DNA from: CAZDQL01 sp964507325
GTDB taxonomy: Bacteria > Planctomycetota > UBA1135 > GCA-002686595
Direction: 5' to 3'
Length of the DNA stretch: 47,750 nt
Assembly: GCA_964507325.1 (NCBI GenBank)
Contig: CAZDQL010000048.1
Location: 1 to 47,750, forward strand
This document shows, one piece after another, positions 22,725 through 30,239 of the stretch; the first letter of the stretch is position 1, and each line of letters begins with the position of its first letter. The position numbers and the translations under genes were made by a program. The notes below the pieces were generated by a model that was given only the letters and a program-made list of their open reading frames with translations, was not told the origin of the DNA and searched no databases.

Positions 22725-23791
22725 CACCAGTCCCTCTTCTCCTGGGCCCGGCGCTGTTGCAGGAACTTGCGCAACGCCTCCTCGAACTTCTCCTGCTCCT
22801 CCTGGTACAGCTCCAGGCGCCGGAGCAGGCGCTTCATCTCTTCCTGGGTCAACTCCAGCTCCTGCGGCTGCTCCCTCTGAGCCTGGGCTTGGGGGTCCTC
22901 CTCCGGCTCGCGCTCCTCGCCGTCCGGATCGTCGGGGCGTTCCTGGGGCTGTTCGGAGGGATCCTGCTCCTGGTCCTGCTTCCCGTTCTCGTCCGGCTCC
23001 CCCTCCTGGTCCTGGTCCCCCTCCCCCTCCTCTCGGTCCTCCTGTTGCTGCTCCTCGCGCTGGCGCTCGATCTCCTCCAGCTCGCGCAGACGCCGCAGGA
23101 CGAGCTCGACGTTCGCGCGGGTGTCCGCGTCGCGCCAGTCGAGGCGCAGGCGCTCGACGAAGTGGGCGCGCGCCGCCCGGTAGGCCTCGCGGGCGAGCTC
23201 GAGGGGGTCGGTAGGCTTCTCGGCGCCGGGCCCGGGGGGGACGGGAGGTCCCGCCGGCGCAACGCCGCTGATCTCGGGGATCACCTGGCGCAGCTCCTCC
23301 CCGCGAAGGAGGTCGAGGGTCCCCTGGGCGTAGATCGCCAAGCCCCGGAGCGCCCCCTCCCCGGCGTGCACCCTCGCCAGCTCGAATTCCTCGTCGGCGG
23401 AGAGAACTCCCCCCAAGCGTGTGTGCAGCAACCCGCGGGCGAAGCGCACCTCGGCGCGGTCCGGCGCCGAGAGGGTCTCGTAGCCGAGCCACACCAGGGG
23501 TGCCTCGAAGCGGTGGAAGAGCCCCTCCGACCAGCCGCCGGTGCGCTCCTCTAGGCGGGCGCGCAGGCGGGCGTAGCCGTTCGGCTCGAGCAGGCGCCCG
23601 GTGACCTCGAGCGCCTGGTCGTACTCCTCCTCGCCGGCGAGGCGCAGCACCTCCGACATTCCAGCGGCGAGGGTGCCGTCCCAGGCGACGACAGCCTCCT
23701 CGGGGGTAGCGGCGTCCTCGGGATCCGCCTCGGGTGCGGTGTCGGCCGGCCCCTGGACGAGGAGCGGCAGCAAGAGCAGCAGCGACTTCAC
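22724..23791 (-). CDS. batC: BatC-like TPR protein with acidic, Gln-rich tail
   Basis: Protein of 355 residues. The start is GTG at 23791, overlapping the BatB stop by 4 bp (GTGA); it yields the signal peptide VKSLLLLLPLLVQG. Residues about 45-210 are helical with TPR-like features (RLAGEEEYDQALEVTGRLLE; AEVRFARGLLHTRLGGVLS; DADTRANVELVLRRLRELEE). Residues about 235-355 form a low-complexity tail of Glu, Gln and Asp, then a coiled-coil ending (LRRLELYQEEQEKFEEALRK, FLQQRRAQEKRDW). TPR plus acidic tail is characteristic of BatC and BatB/BatC fusion tails. Likely a periplasmic adaptor in the Bat complex. An upstream in-frame start at 23875 would lie wholly within batB and is less likely. Confidence 0.8.
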   Translation of the reverse strand: MKSLLLLLPLLVQGPADTAPEADPEDAATPEEAVVAWDGTLAAGMSEVLRLAGEEEYDQALEVTGRLLEPNGYARLRARLEERTGGWSEGLFHRFEAPLVWLGYETLSAPDRAEVRFARGLLHTRLGGVLSADEEFELARVHAGEGALRGLAIYAQGTLDLLRGEELRQVIPEISGVAPAGPPVPPGPGAEKPTDPLELAREAYRAARAHFVERLRLDWRDADTRANVELVLRRLRELEEIERQREEQQQEDREEGEGDQDQEGEPDENGKQDQEQDPSEQPQERPDDPDGEEREPEEDPQAQAQREQPQELELTQEEMKRLLRRLELYQEEQEKFEEALRKFLQQRRAQEKRDW

Positions 23792-24813
23792 GGCGTCGAC
23801 CTCCGGCGGCGCGGGCGCCGCTCCGGCATGGAGACTTCGATCAGCATGCACACCAGGGCCAGGACCAGGGGCCACTGGTAGCGGTCGTGGGGGATCTTTT
23901 CCTTCCCCTGCTCGTAGGCGCGCCCCTCGAGGGTCGCGATGTGGCGGTCGTGGAGCTTTTCCAACGCCAGGGGGGTGGTGGTGTCCACGTAGGCTCCCCG
24001 GGTGGCGGAGGCGATCGCCTCCAGGGTCTCCGAGTCGAGCTTCGAGAGCACCTCCTCCCCGCGCTCGTCGCGCACGAAGCCGCGCTCCCCGTCGGGGATC
24101 TTGCCGCCGCCGGCGGTGCCCATGCCGAGGACGAAGACGCGGATGCCGCGCTGCGCCGCGTCCTGCGCCACCGCCAGTCCGCGCTGCTCGAGGTCCTCCC
24201 CGTCGGTGATCAGGACGATCGCCTCGTGCGCCCCGCTGCGGTCGTCGAAGAGCTCGAGGGCGTGCTCCAGGGCCGCACCCACGTCGGTGCCCCCCTTGCG
24301 GTTGTCGAGGGGTGAGAGCCCGTCGAGGAACCAGCGCAGGGTCCCGTAGTCCCGGGTCAGGGGCGCCACGTCGCGCACGTCCCCCGAGAAGGCGACCAGG
24401 GCCACCCGGTCCCCCTTGAGGCGCTCGAGCAGGAGGCGCACCTCCTGGCGGGCACGCTTCAAACGGGAGAGGCCGCGCCCCAGGTCCTCCACCAGCATCG
24501 AACGGCTGGTGTCGAGGCAGACCACCAGGTCGAGCCCCCTGCGCTCGATCGGGCGCCAGGCGAAGCCGCGCACCGGTCCCAGCAGGGCCAGGAGGAGCAG
24601 CACCACGGCACTCGTGGCGAGCGCGGCGCGGGCGCGGGCGCGGTTGGGGGAGAAGCCGGGGTAGATGCGCAGCTCCTGGTGGGGATCGGCGAGGCGGCGG
24701 CGGGCTCGGCGGCGAGCTGCCAGGCTGGCGAGGGCGACCCCGGCCACCAGCGGCGCGACGAAGAGCCAGGGGCTCAACCCGGGGCGCAGCAGCTCGAATC
24801 CCAGGAGCGCCAT
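23788..24813 (-). CDS. batB: BatB, membrane-anchored von Willebrand factor A domain protein
   Basis: Protein of 341 residues, starting at ATG 24813, one base into the batA stop (TGATG). Two N-terminal helices (PWLFVAPLVAGVALASLAA and AALATSAVVLLLLALLGPV) precede a VWA domain at about residues 90-280. The MIDAS motif D-T-S-R-S is intact (LDLVVCLDTSRSMLVEDLGR), as are GGTDVGAALEHAL and LITDGEDLEQRG. A C-terminal membrane helix (YQWPLVLALVCMLIEVSM) is followed by a basic tail. BatB proteins form inner-membrane complexes with BatA and present the metal-binding VWA domain to the periplasm. The gene overlaps the batC-like gene by 4 bp. Confidence 0.92.
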   Translation of the reverse strand: MALLGFELLRPGLSPWLFVAPLVAGVALASLAARRRARRRLADPHQELRIYPGFSPNRARARAALATSAVVLLLLALLGPVRGFAWRPIERRGLDLVVCLDTSRSMLVEDLGRGLSRLKRARQEVRLLLERLKGDRVALVAFSGDVRDVAPLTRDYGTLRWFLDGLSPLDNRKGGTDVGAALEHALELFDDRSGAHEAIVLITDGEDLEQRGLAVAQDAAQRGIRVFVLGMGTAGGGKIPDGERGFVRDERGEEVLSKLDSETLEAIASATRGAYVDTTTPLALEKLHDRHIATLEGRAYEQGKEKIPHDRYQWPLVLALVCMLIEVSMPERRPRRRRSTP

Positions 24814-25865
24814 CACGGCAACCTCCGGGCCCATGTACAGGCGCTGAGCCAAGCCAGGACGTAGAGCAGGAAGGCGGGCAGGAGCAGTCCCGGGTAGAGG
24901 TCCAGGTGCTCGGCGAAGCGCTCCTCCTCCCTTTCGCGGCGCTCCAGGGTCTCGATCTCGGCGTAGACCGCCTCCAGCTCCTCGGCGGTCTCGGCGTGGA
25001 AGAAGAGCGCGTCGGTCAGCTCGGCGATGCGCTCCAGGTCGGTGGTGTCGGCGACGCGCTTCTCCAGCCCGAAGACCCCGCGGTAGTACGCCTCCTTGGG
25101 CCCCGCGAAGATGGTGTAGACCTTGATCCCCTCCTCGGCGGCGAGCTTGCCGGCGCGGATCGGCGGGATGACGTCGACGTTCTCCATGCCGTCGGTGAGC
25201 AGGATCACCACCTTGGAGTTGGCGTCGAGCCCGCGGAAGACGTCGACCGTCTTGGCCAGGGCCACCCCGATCCCGGTGGCGTCGAGGTCGCGGTGGGTGA
25301 CCACGTCGAGGCCCGCGAGCACGCCGGTCATGGCGTCGGCGTCGAGGGTGAAGGGGCACAGGAGGTCGGTGAAGCGCGCGAAGCCGAAGAGCGCCACGTT
25401 GTCGGCGATCCCCTCGGTGTCGGTCATGCGCCGGCGGGCGAAGGCCTCCAGCACGGCCCTGGCGATGTCGAAGCGGCGCGGCTCCCCCTCCCCACCGCGC
25501 GCCTCCATCGAGCTGGAGCGGTCCAGCACCAGGGCGATGTCGACCCCCTCGCCGTGACTCTGGGTCTCGATCGTGCCCTCGAGGGGCCGCGACAAGGCTC
25601 CGACGGCGAGCAGGAGAGCCGCCAGCTTCAGCGCCGTCGGCAGCCAGGCCAGGCGCTGCCCGAGGGTGCGCGGCAGGCGCAGGTGGGGCAGGCGCGGCAG
25701 GCGGGCGGCGACGCGGCCGCGGCGGCGCACGCCGATGAAGAGCGCCACGAGGGCGACCGGCACGAAGAAGAGGAAGACCGGGTCCGCCAGCGCCAGGTCC
25801 CCCCACAGGGCGAGCCGCGCGTCGGCGGTGGTCTCGGTGACCGCCTGCATGGCGAAGGGGCTCAC
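24813..25865 (-). CDS. batA: BatA, membrane-anchored von Willebrand factor A domain protein
   Basis: Protein of 350 residues. GTG at 25865 overlaps the previous stop by 4 bp (GTGA) and starts VSPFAMQAVTE; an ATG five codons downstream is the alternative. The N-terminal membrane segments are DPVFLFFVPVALVALFIGV and LAWLPTALKLAALLLAVGAL, the usual aerotolerance-domain layout. The VWA domain (about 95-290) has MIDAS D-R-S-S-S (VDIALVLDRSSSMEA), the DATGIGVALAKTVDV threonine/glycine loop and LLTDGMENVDV. A third hydrophobic segment (YPGLLLPAFLLYVLAWLSAC) closes the protein. Paralogue of the next gene; BatA and BatB probably form a heteromeric complex. Confidence 0.92.
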   Translation of the reverse strand: MSPFAMQAVTETTADARLALWGDLALADPVFLFFVPVALVALFIGVRRRGRVAARLPRLPHLRLPRTLGQRLAWLPTALKLAALLLAVGALSRPLEGTIETQSHGEGVDIALVLDRSSSMEARGGEGEPRRFDIARAVLEAFARRRMTDTEGIADNVALFGFARFTDLLCPFTLDADAMTGVLAGLDVVTHRDLDATGIGVALAKTVDVFRGLDANSKVVILLTDGMENVDVIPPIRAGKLAAEEGIKVYTIFAGPKEAYYRGVFGLEKRVADTTDLERIAELTDALFFHAETAEELEAVYAEIETLERREREEERFAEHLDLYPGLLLPAFLLYVLAWLSACTWARRLP

Positions 25866-26725
25866 GCGCTCACCTCCGCCGGGACGAGGGGTGCCGCCAG
25901 GCGGCCGAGGGTCTTCTCGGTGGAGGTGAGCAGCTCCTCCAGGGCGAAGCGCGTCGGCTGCACGCGGGCGAACTTCACCTCGGTGCAGTGCGCGAGCAGC
26001 CCCTCCAGGTCGTCGACCAGATCGGCGGGGAGCCTCCCGTCGGCGCGCAGGGCGGCGCTCCACTCCTCGTCGGTGTGGGCTACGAGCTCGAGGTCCAGGG
26101 CGCGCTCCGCGGCGGAGCGCAGGAGCTCCGAGAGCTCGAAGGCGACCAGCCGCGCCTGGGCGCCCTCCGCCAGACCCCCGCGGTCGATCCCCCGGAAGCG
26201 CTCCAGCTCGGTGGGCTCCCGCTCCGCCCCCCGCCGCCGCAGCTGGCGGCGCAGGAGGAGCCAGGCGACCAGCAGCGCGATCGCCGCCAGGAGCCCCCAC
26301 CCCAGATGGCGCGGCCGCACCGGCGAGGTGCGCTCGGCGATCGAGCGCAGCTCCGGGTAGGGGCGCGGCGCGTCCTCCTCGGGGCCCAGCTCTGCGGCGA
26401 TCCCCAGGGCGGCCGGTGCGACCGCGAGGAGGGAGCCGTCGTCGAGCTGGAGGTCGGGGGCGGGGAGCTCGCGCTCGCCGGGCTCGAGGGCCAGGACGGT
26501 CCAGACCCAGGCGCTGCCGTCCGCGAAGGGACGCCGGCGCGGCCCGTCGACCACCTCCCAGCCCTCCTCCAACTGGTACTCGACCGGCTCCGGCGACGCG
26601 GCGGCGTCGTGGGTCACCTCGAGGCGACAGGTGATCGGCTGGCCGATCGAGACCTCGGCGGAATCGACGGTCCAGCGGGTGGTCGAGCCCTGGGCGACCA
26701 GAAGGAGCAGCGACGCGACGATCAT
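25862..26725 (-). CDS. DUF4381-like membrane protein of the Bat operon
   Basis: Protein of 287 residues. ATG at 26725 overlaps the DUF58 stop by one base. A signal-type start (MIVASLLLLVAQG) precedes a periplasmic beta domain (about 15-130: STTRWTVDSAEVSIGQPITC, GWEVVDGPRRRPFADGSAWV). A membrane helix follows (LGWGLLAAIALLVAWLLLRR, about 150-170), then a basic hinge and a cytoplasmic helical region of about 110 residues (ARLVAFELSELLRSAAERAL; TDEEWSAALRADG). This layout matches the DUF4381/BatD-C-terminal-like protein commonly found between DUF58 and BatA. Its job in the complex is unknown; position suggests it links the DUF58 protein to BatA/BatB. Confidence 0.8.
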   Translation of the reverse strand: MIVASLLLLVAQGSTTRWTVDSAEVSIGQPITCRLEVTHDAAASPEPVEYQLEEGWEVVDGPRRRPFADGSAWVWTVLALEPGERELPAPDLQLDDGSLLAVAPAALGIAAELGPEEDAPRPYPELRSIAERTSPVRPRHLGWGLLAAIALLVAWLLLRRQLRRRGAEREPTELERFRGIDRGGLAEGAQARLVAFELSELLRSAAERALDLELVAHTDEEWSAALRADGRLPADLVDDLEGLLAHCTEVKFARVQPTRFALEELLTSTEKTLGRLAAPLVPAEVSA

Positions 26726-27648
26726 CACGGCTTCGGCCCCCTGCTCAGCGCTCGCCGGCGGAAGAACTCCACCAGGGGATTGGCCAGGTCGCGCTCGATG
26801 CGCAGGTCGAAGCGATCGGCGCGCGCGCGGGAGAGGGCGGCGTGGATCGCCTCGCGGCGCGCGCGGCCGGCGCGCTCCCACGCCTCTCGCACGGAGCGGG
26901 CGTGGGCGTCGACCTCGAGGGTGCCGCCGTCGGTCACCCCGCGCAGGGTGATGAGCCCCACGTCGGGCAGCTCCTCCTCGAGGGGATCGATCACGCGCAC
27001 GGCGATCACGTCGTGGCGGCGCGCCAGGCGCGCCAGGGCGTCGGTCCAGGGCCCCTCCGGATCGGCCCCCAGGAAGTCGGAGAGCAGGAAGACGAGGCTG
27101 CGGCGGTGCAGGACGCGCTCGGTGCTCTCGAGAGCCCCCAGGAGGTCGCTCTGACCGGCGGCGGTGGGCGCGGCGAGCACCTCGCGGATCAGGCGCAGGA
27201 CGTGGTGGCGCCCCTTGCCGGCGGCCAGGTGCAGGCCCACCTCGGTCCCGAAGAGGGTCAGGCCGATGCGGTCCTGATGCTGCAGCGCCACCAGCGCCAG
27301 GAGGCCGGTGAGCTGGGCCGCCGCCTCGCGCTTGGTCCAGCGCCGGGTGCCGAAATCCATCGGCAGGCCGCTGTCGACGAGCACGTGCAGGGCCAGCTCG
27401 CGCTCCTCCCGGTAGCTCTTGACGTAGGGCTCGCCGGTGCGGGCGGTGACGTTCCAGTCGATCGAGCGCACGTCGTCGCCGGGCACGTAGGGGCGCACCT
27501 CCTCGAACTCGATCCCCTGACCGCGGAAGGTGGAGCGGTAGCTGCCCGCCAGGGCGGTGTTCACCAGCCGGTGGGTCTTGAGCTGCACGCGCCGCACCCG
27601 AGCCAGCAGCTCGGGGGAGAGGGTGGCGATCGAGGACTCGGGGGACAT
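26725..27648 (-). CDS. DUF58 domain protein (VWA-like) partner of MoxR
   Basis: Protein of 307 residues starting at ATG 27648, five bases after the moxR stop. The family signature is clear: GSYRSTFRGQGIEFEEVRPY, then VPGDDVRSIDWNVTARTGEP and VKSYREERELALHVLVDSGL (residues about 38-100). After this comes a degenerate VWA-type fold: DSGLPMDFG in place of DxSxS, and LVFLLSDFLG. DUF58 proteins are encoded beside MoxR ATPases and are thought to be its client or adaptor. No membrane helix is seen, so it is probably cytoplasmic. It is transcribed with moxR and overlaps the following DUF4381-like gene by one base. Confidence 0.92.
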   Translation of the reverse strand: MSPESSIATLSPELLARVRRVQLKTHRLVNTALAGSYRSTFRGQGIEFEEVRPYVPGDDVRSIDWNVTARTGEPYVKSYREERELALHVLVDSGLPMDFGTRRWTKREAAAQLTGLLALVALQHQDRIGLTLFGTEVGLHLAAGKGRHHVLRLIREVLAAPTAAGQSDLLGALESTERVLHRRSLVFLLSDFLGADPEGPWTDALARLARRHDVIAVRVIDPLEEELPDVGLITLRGVTDGGTLEVDAHARSVREAWERAGRARREAIHAALSRARADRFDLRIERDLANPLVEFFRRRALSRGPKP

Positions 27649-27653
27649 CGCGC

Positions 27654-28649
<996 letters not shown>

Positions 28650-28683
28650 GTCGGTGGTTGCCGAAATCGGGAGATCGGATGCG

Positions 28684-28700
28684 GCGGCGCAGAGCGCCGC
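28684..28700. terminator. Perfect GC hairpin between mscS and moxR
   Basis: GCGGCGC and GCGCCGC form a perfect 7-bp stem with a 3-nt loop. It lies 43 nt after the MscS stop and 35 nt before the moxR ATG. There is no T-run, so it may be a non-canonical terminator or part of the moxR leader. Confidence 0.35.
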
Positions 28701-28742
28701 TGCGGGCCGAAGGGGTACGCGTATCGTCGCGCGAGGTTGGAG

Positions 28743-30146
28743 TTACCCTCCTCCCTCGCCACCGGGCGCGGCGAGGGGACTCGACGACTGGATGAACTTG
28801 ACCCGACCCGGCTTGTCCTTGCCGTAGGGCGCCAGGCTCTCCTGGGCCACCTCGGCGCCGATCTCGCGCCCGAGCTTGCTCCCGTCCTGATCGCTCTCGG
28901 GTCGATCGGGGTGGGCCATGTCCTCGGGTGAGATCATGTAGACGGAGCGGCTGGGGAAGGCGAAGGAGACGCCGAGCTTGTCGGCTACGCGCAGGATGTC
29001 GGCCATCAGGCGGTGGCGCTCGCGCAGCTCCATCGCCCAGTCGGGGGTTTCGACGAAGCAGTAGAGCATGATCTCGAGAGCGGAATCCCCGAAGTCGTTC
29101 AGGTAGACGTGGTAGTAGTCCTTGCGGGTGTAGGGGTGACAGCGAATCAGCTCGCGCACCCCCTCGCAGAAGGCCTCCACCTTCTCCGGCGGCGTGTCGT
29201 AGGTCAGTCCCAGGCGGGTCTTGATGCGCCGGTAGCGCCGCGCTCCCCAGTTGTCGACCTTGGCGCTGATGAAGTGGCGGTTGGGCAGGGAGATCAGCGA
29301 GTTGTAAAAGGTGCGCACACGGGTGGAGCGGAAGCCCACCTTCTCGACCGTGCCGTCCACCTCGCCCACGGTGATCCAGTCCCCCAGCTCGAAGGGCTTG
29401 TCGAGCAGCACGGTGAAGGTGCCGAAGACGTTCTCCACCGAGTCCTTGAACGCCAGCGCCAGGATGGCGCCCCCGATCGAGAGCCCCGCGATCACCTGCC
29501 AGATGTCCTCGGTCATCTTCGAGGCCACGTAGGCGGTGCCCATCAGGACGACGAGGATCTTGAGCGTGCGCCGCAGGAGCGGTACGAGCATGTCGTCGAA
29601 CTTGTTCGCGGAGCGCTGCGCCTTGGCGCGCAGGAAGTCGCAGGCCAGGTCGACGAAGCGCCAGGCGGCGACGATGCCGGCCACGGTCAGGATGGCGCTC
29701 CCGAGCAGGTCGAGGCTGCGCGCGACCTGGTCGTTGGTGATGTCCAGGATCGGCAGCAGGGAGACGAAGACCCACCAGGTCACCATCACGCCGAAGGGGC
29801 GCACGAAGCGCGTCAGCCGCTTCTCGCTCAGGATCAGGTTCTCGGTGCCGGCGACGCGCCGGGCGAGGCGCCGCAAGAGGGCCGAGACCACCCGCTCGAG
29901 CAGGAGCCCCACCACGACCAGGGCCGCCAGCCCCAGCCACTGCCAGTTCTCGATCAGGAAGGGCTTGGCGGAGAGCCAGGAGTCCTCCCCCAAGCGATCG
30001 CGCAGGAAGTCCGCAAAGGAGGGATCGGCGTCCACCACCGGGGGGGTCTCGGTGATGCGCACCCCCTCCAGGGAGTGACCTTCGCCCCCGTCCTGGGAGA
30101 GCACCTGGACGGCGGCGGACAGCGGGGCGTGGTGCGTGGAGAGCAT
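28743..30146 (-). CDS. MscS family mechanosensitive channel
   Basis: Protein of 467 residues from ATG 30146; an in-frame ATG at 30182 is the alternative. The N-terminal region (about 1-60) is hydrophilic. Membrane segments follow at about 60-80, 105-125, 140-160 and 190-215. The diagnostic TM3/beta-domain run is present: AGLSIGGAILALAFKDSVEN, then FGTFTVLLDKPFELGDWITV, VDGTVEKVGFRSTRVRTF and NSLISLPNRHF. Small-conductance channels of this type release solutes on hypo-osmotic shock. The C-terminal domain carries the usual DFGDSALEIMLYCFVE and is extended by about 60 hydrophilic residues. TACAAT lies 10 nt before the chosen ATG and no Shine-Dalgarno is seen. The GH gene diverges from it. Confidence 0.92.
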   Translation of the reverse strand: MLSTHHAPLSAAVQVLSQDGGEGHSLEGVRITETPPVVDADPSFADFLRDRLGEDSWLSAKPFLIENWQWLGLAALVVVGLLLERVVSALLRRLARRVAGTENLILSEKRLTRFVRPFGVMVTWWVFVSLLPILDITNDQVARSLDLLGSAILTVAGIVAAWRFVDLACDFLRAKAQRSANKFDDMLVPLLRRTLKILVVLMGTAYVASKMTEDIWQVIAGLSIGGAILALAFKDSVENVFGTFTVLLDKPFELGDWITVGEVDGTVEKVGFRSTRVRTFYNSLISLPNRHFISAKVDNWGARRYRRIKTRLGLTYDTPPEKVEAFCEGVRELIRCHPYTRKDYYHVYLNDFGDSALEIMLYCFVETPDWAMELRERHRLMADILRVADKLGVSFAFPSRSVYMISPEDMAHPDRPESDQDGSKLGREIGAEVAQESLAPYGKDKPGRVKFIQSSSPLAAPGGEGGG

Positions 30147-30156
30147 GGGCGGCGGG

Positions 30157-30162
30157 ATTGTA
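30157..30162 (-). promoter_or_regulatory. Putative -10 element (TACAAT) before mscS
   Basis: TACAAT on the minus strand lies 10 nt upstream of the ATG at 30146, with only CG-rich sequence and no ribosome-binding site between. It supports the shorter start and a leaderless or near-leaderless message. Confidence 0.35.
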
Positions 30163-30195
30163 GCGGTGCTGCGCGCGGGCATCACCAAGTGCCGG

Positions 30196-30217
30196 CTCTG
30201 GGCATCTGCGTCCAGAG
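30196..30217. repeat. Inverted repeat in the mscS/GH divergent promoter
   Basis: CTCTGG and CCAGAG form a perfect 6-bp inverted repeat with a 10-nt spacer. It lies between the two divergent starts and ends 9 nt before the putative -10 of the GH gene, a suitable place for an operator. Confidence 0.25.
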
Positions 30218-30226
30218 GAAGGACGC

Positions 30227-30232
30227 TAGCCT
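30227..30232 (+). promoter_or_regulatory. Putative -10 element (TAGCCT) for the glycoside hydrolase gene
   Basis: TAGCCT lies 7 nt before the ATG at 30240. The purine-rich AGAGGAAGGA farther upstream is too distant to serve as a ribosome-binding site, so a leaderless start is plausible. Confidence 0.3.
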
Positions 30233-30239
30233 GGGCCGT

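Noticed and set aside
29013..30239. Upstream extension of the glycoside hydrolase frame across the MscS gene
   Set aside because: The extension is antisense to MscS and not protein-like; the ATG at 30240 follows a promoter-like element and starts the real protein.
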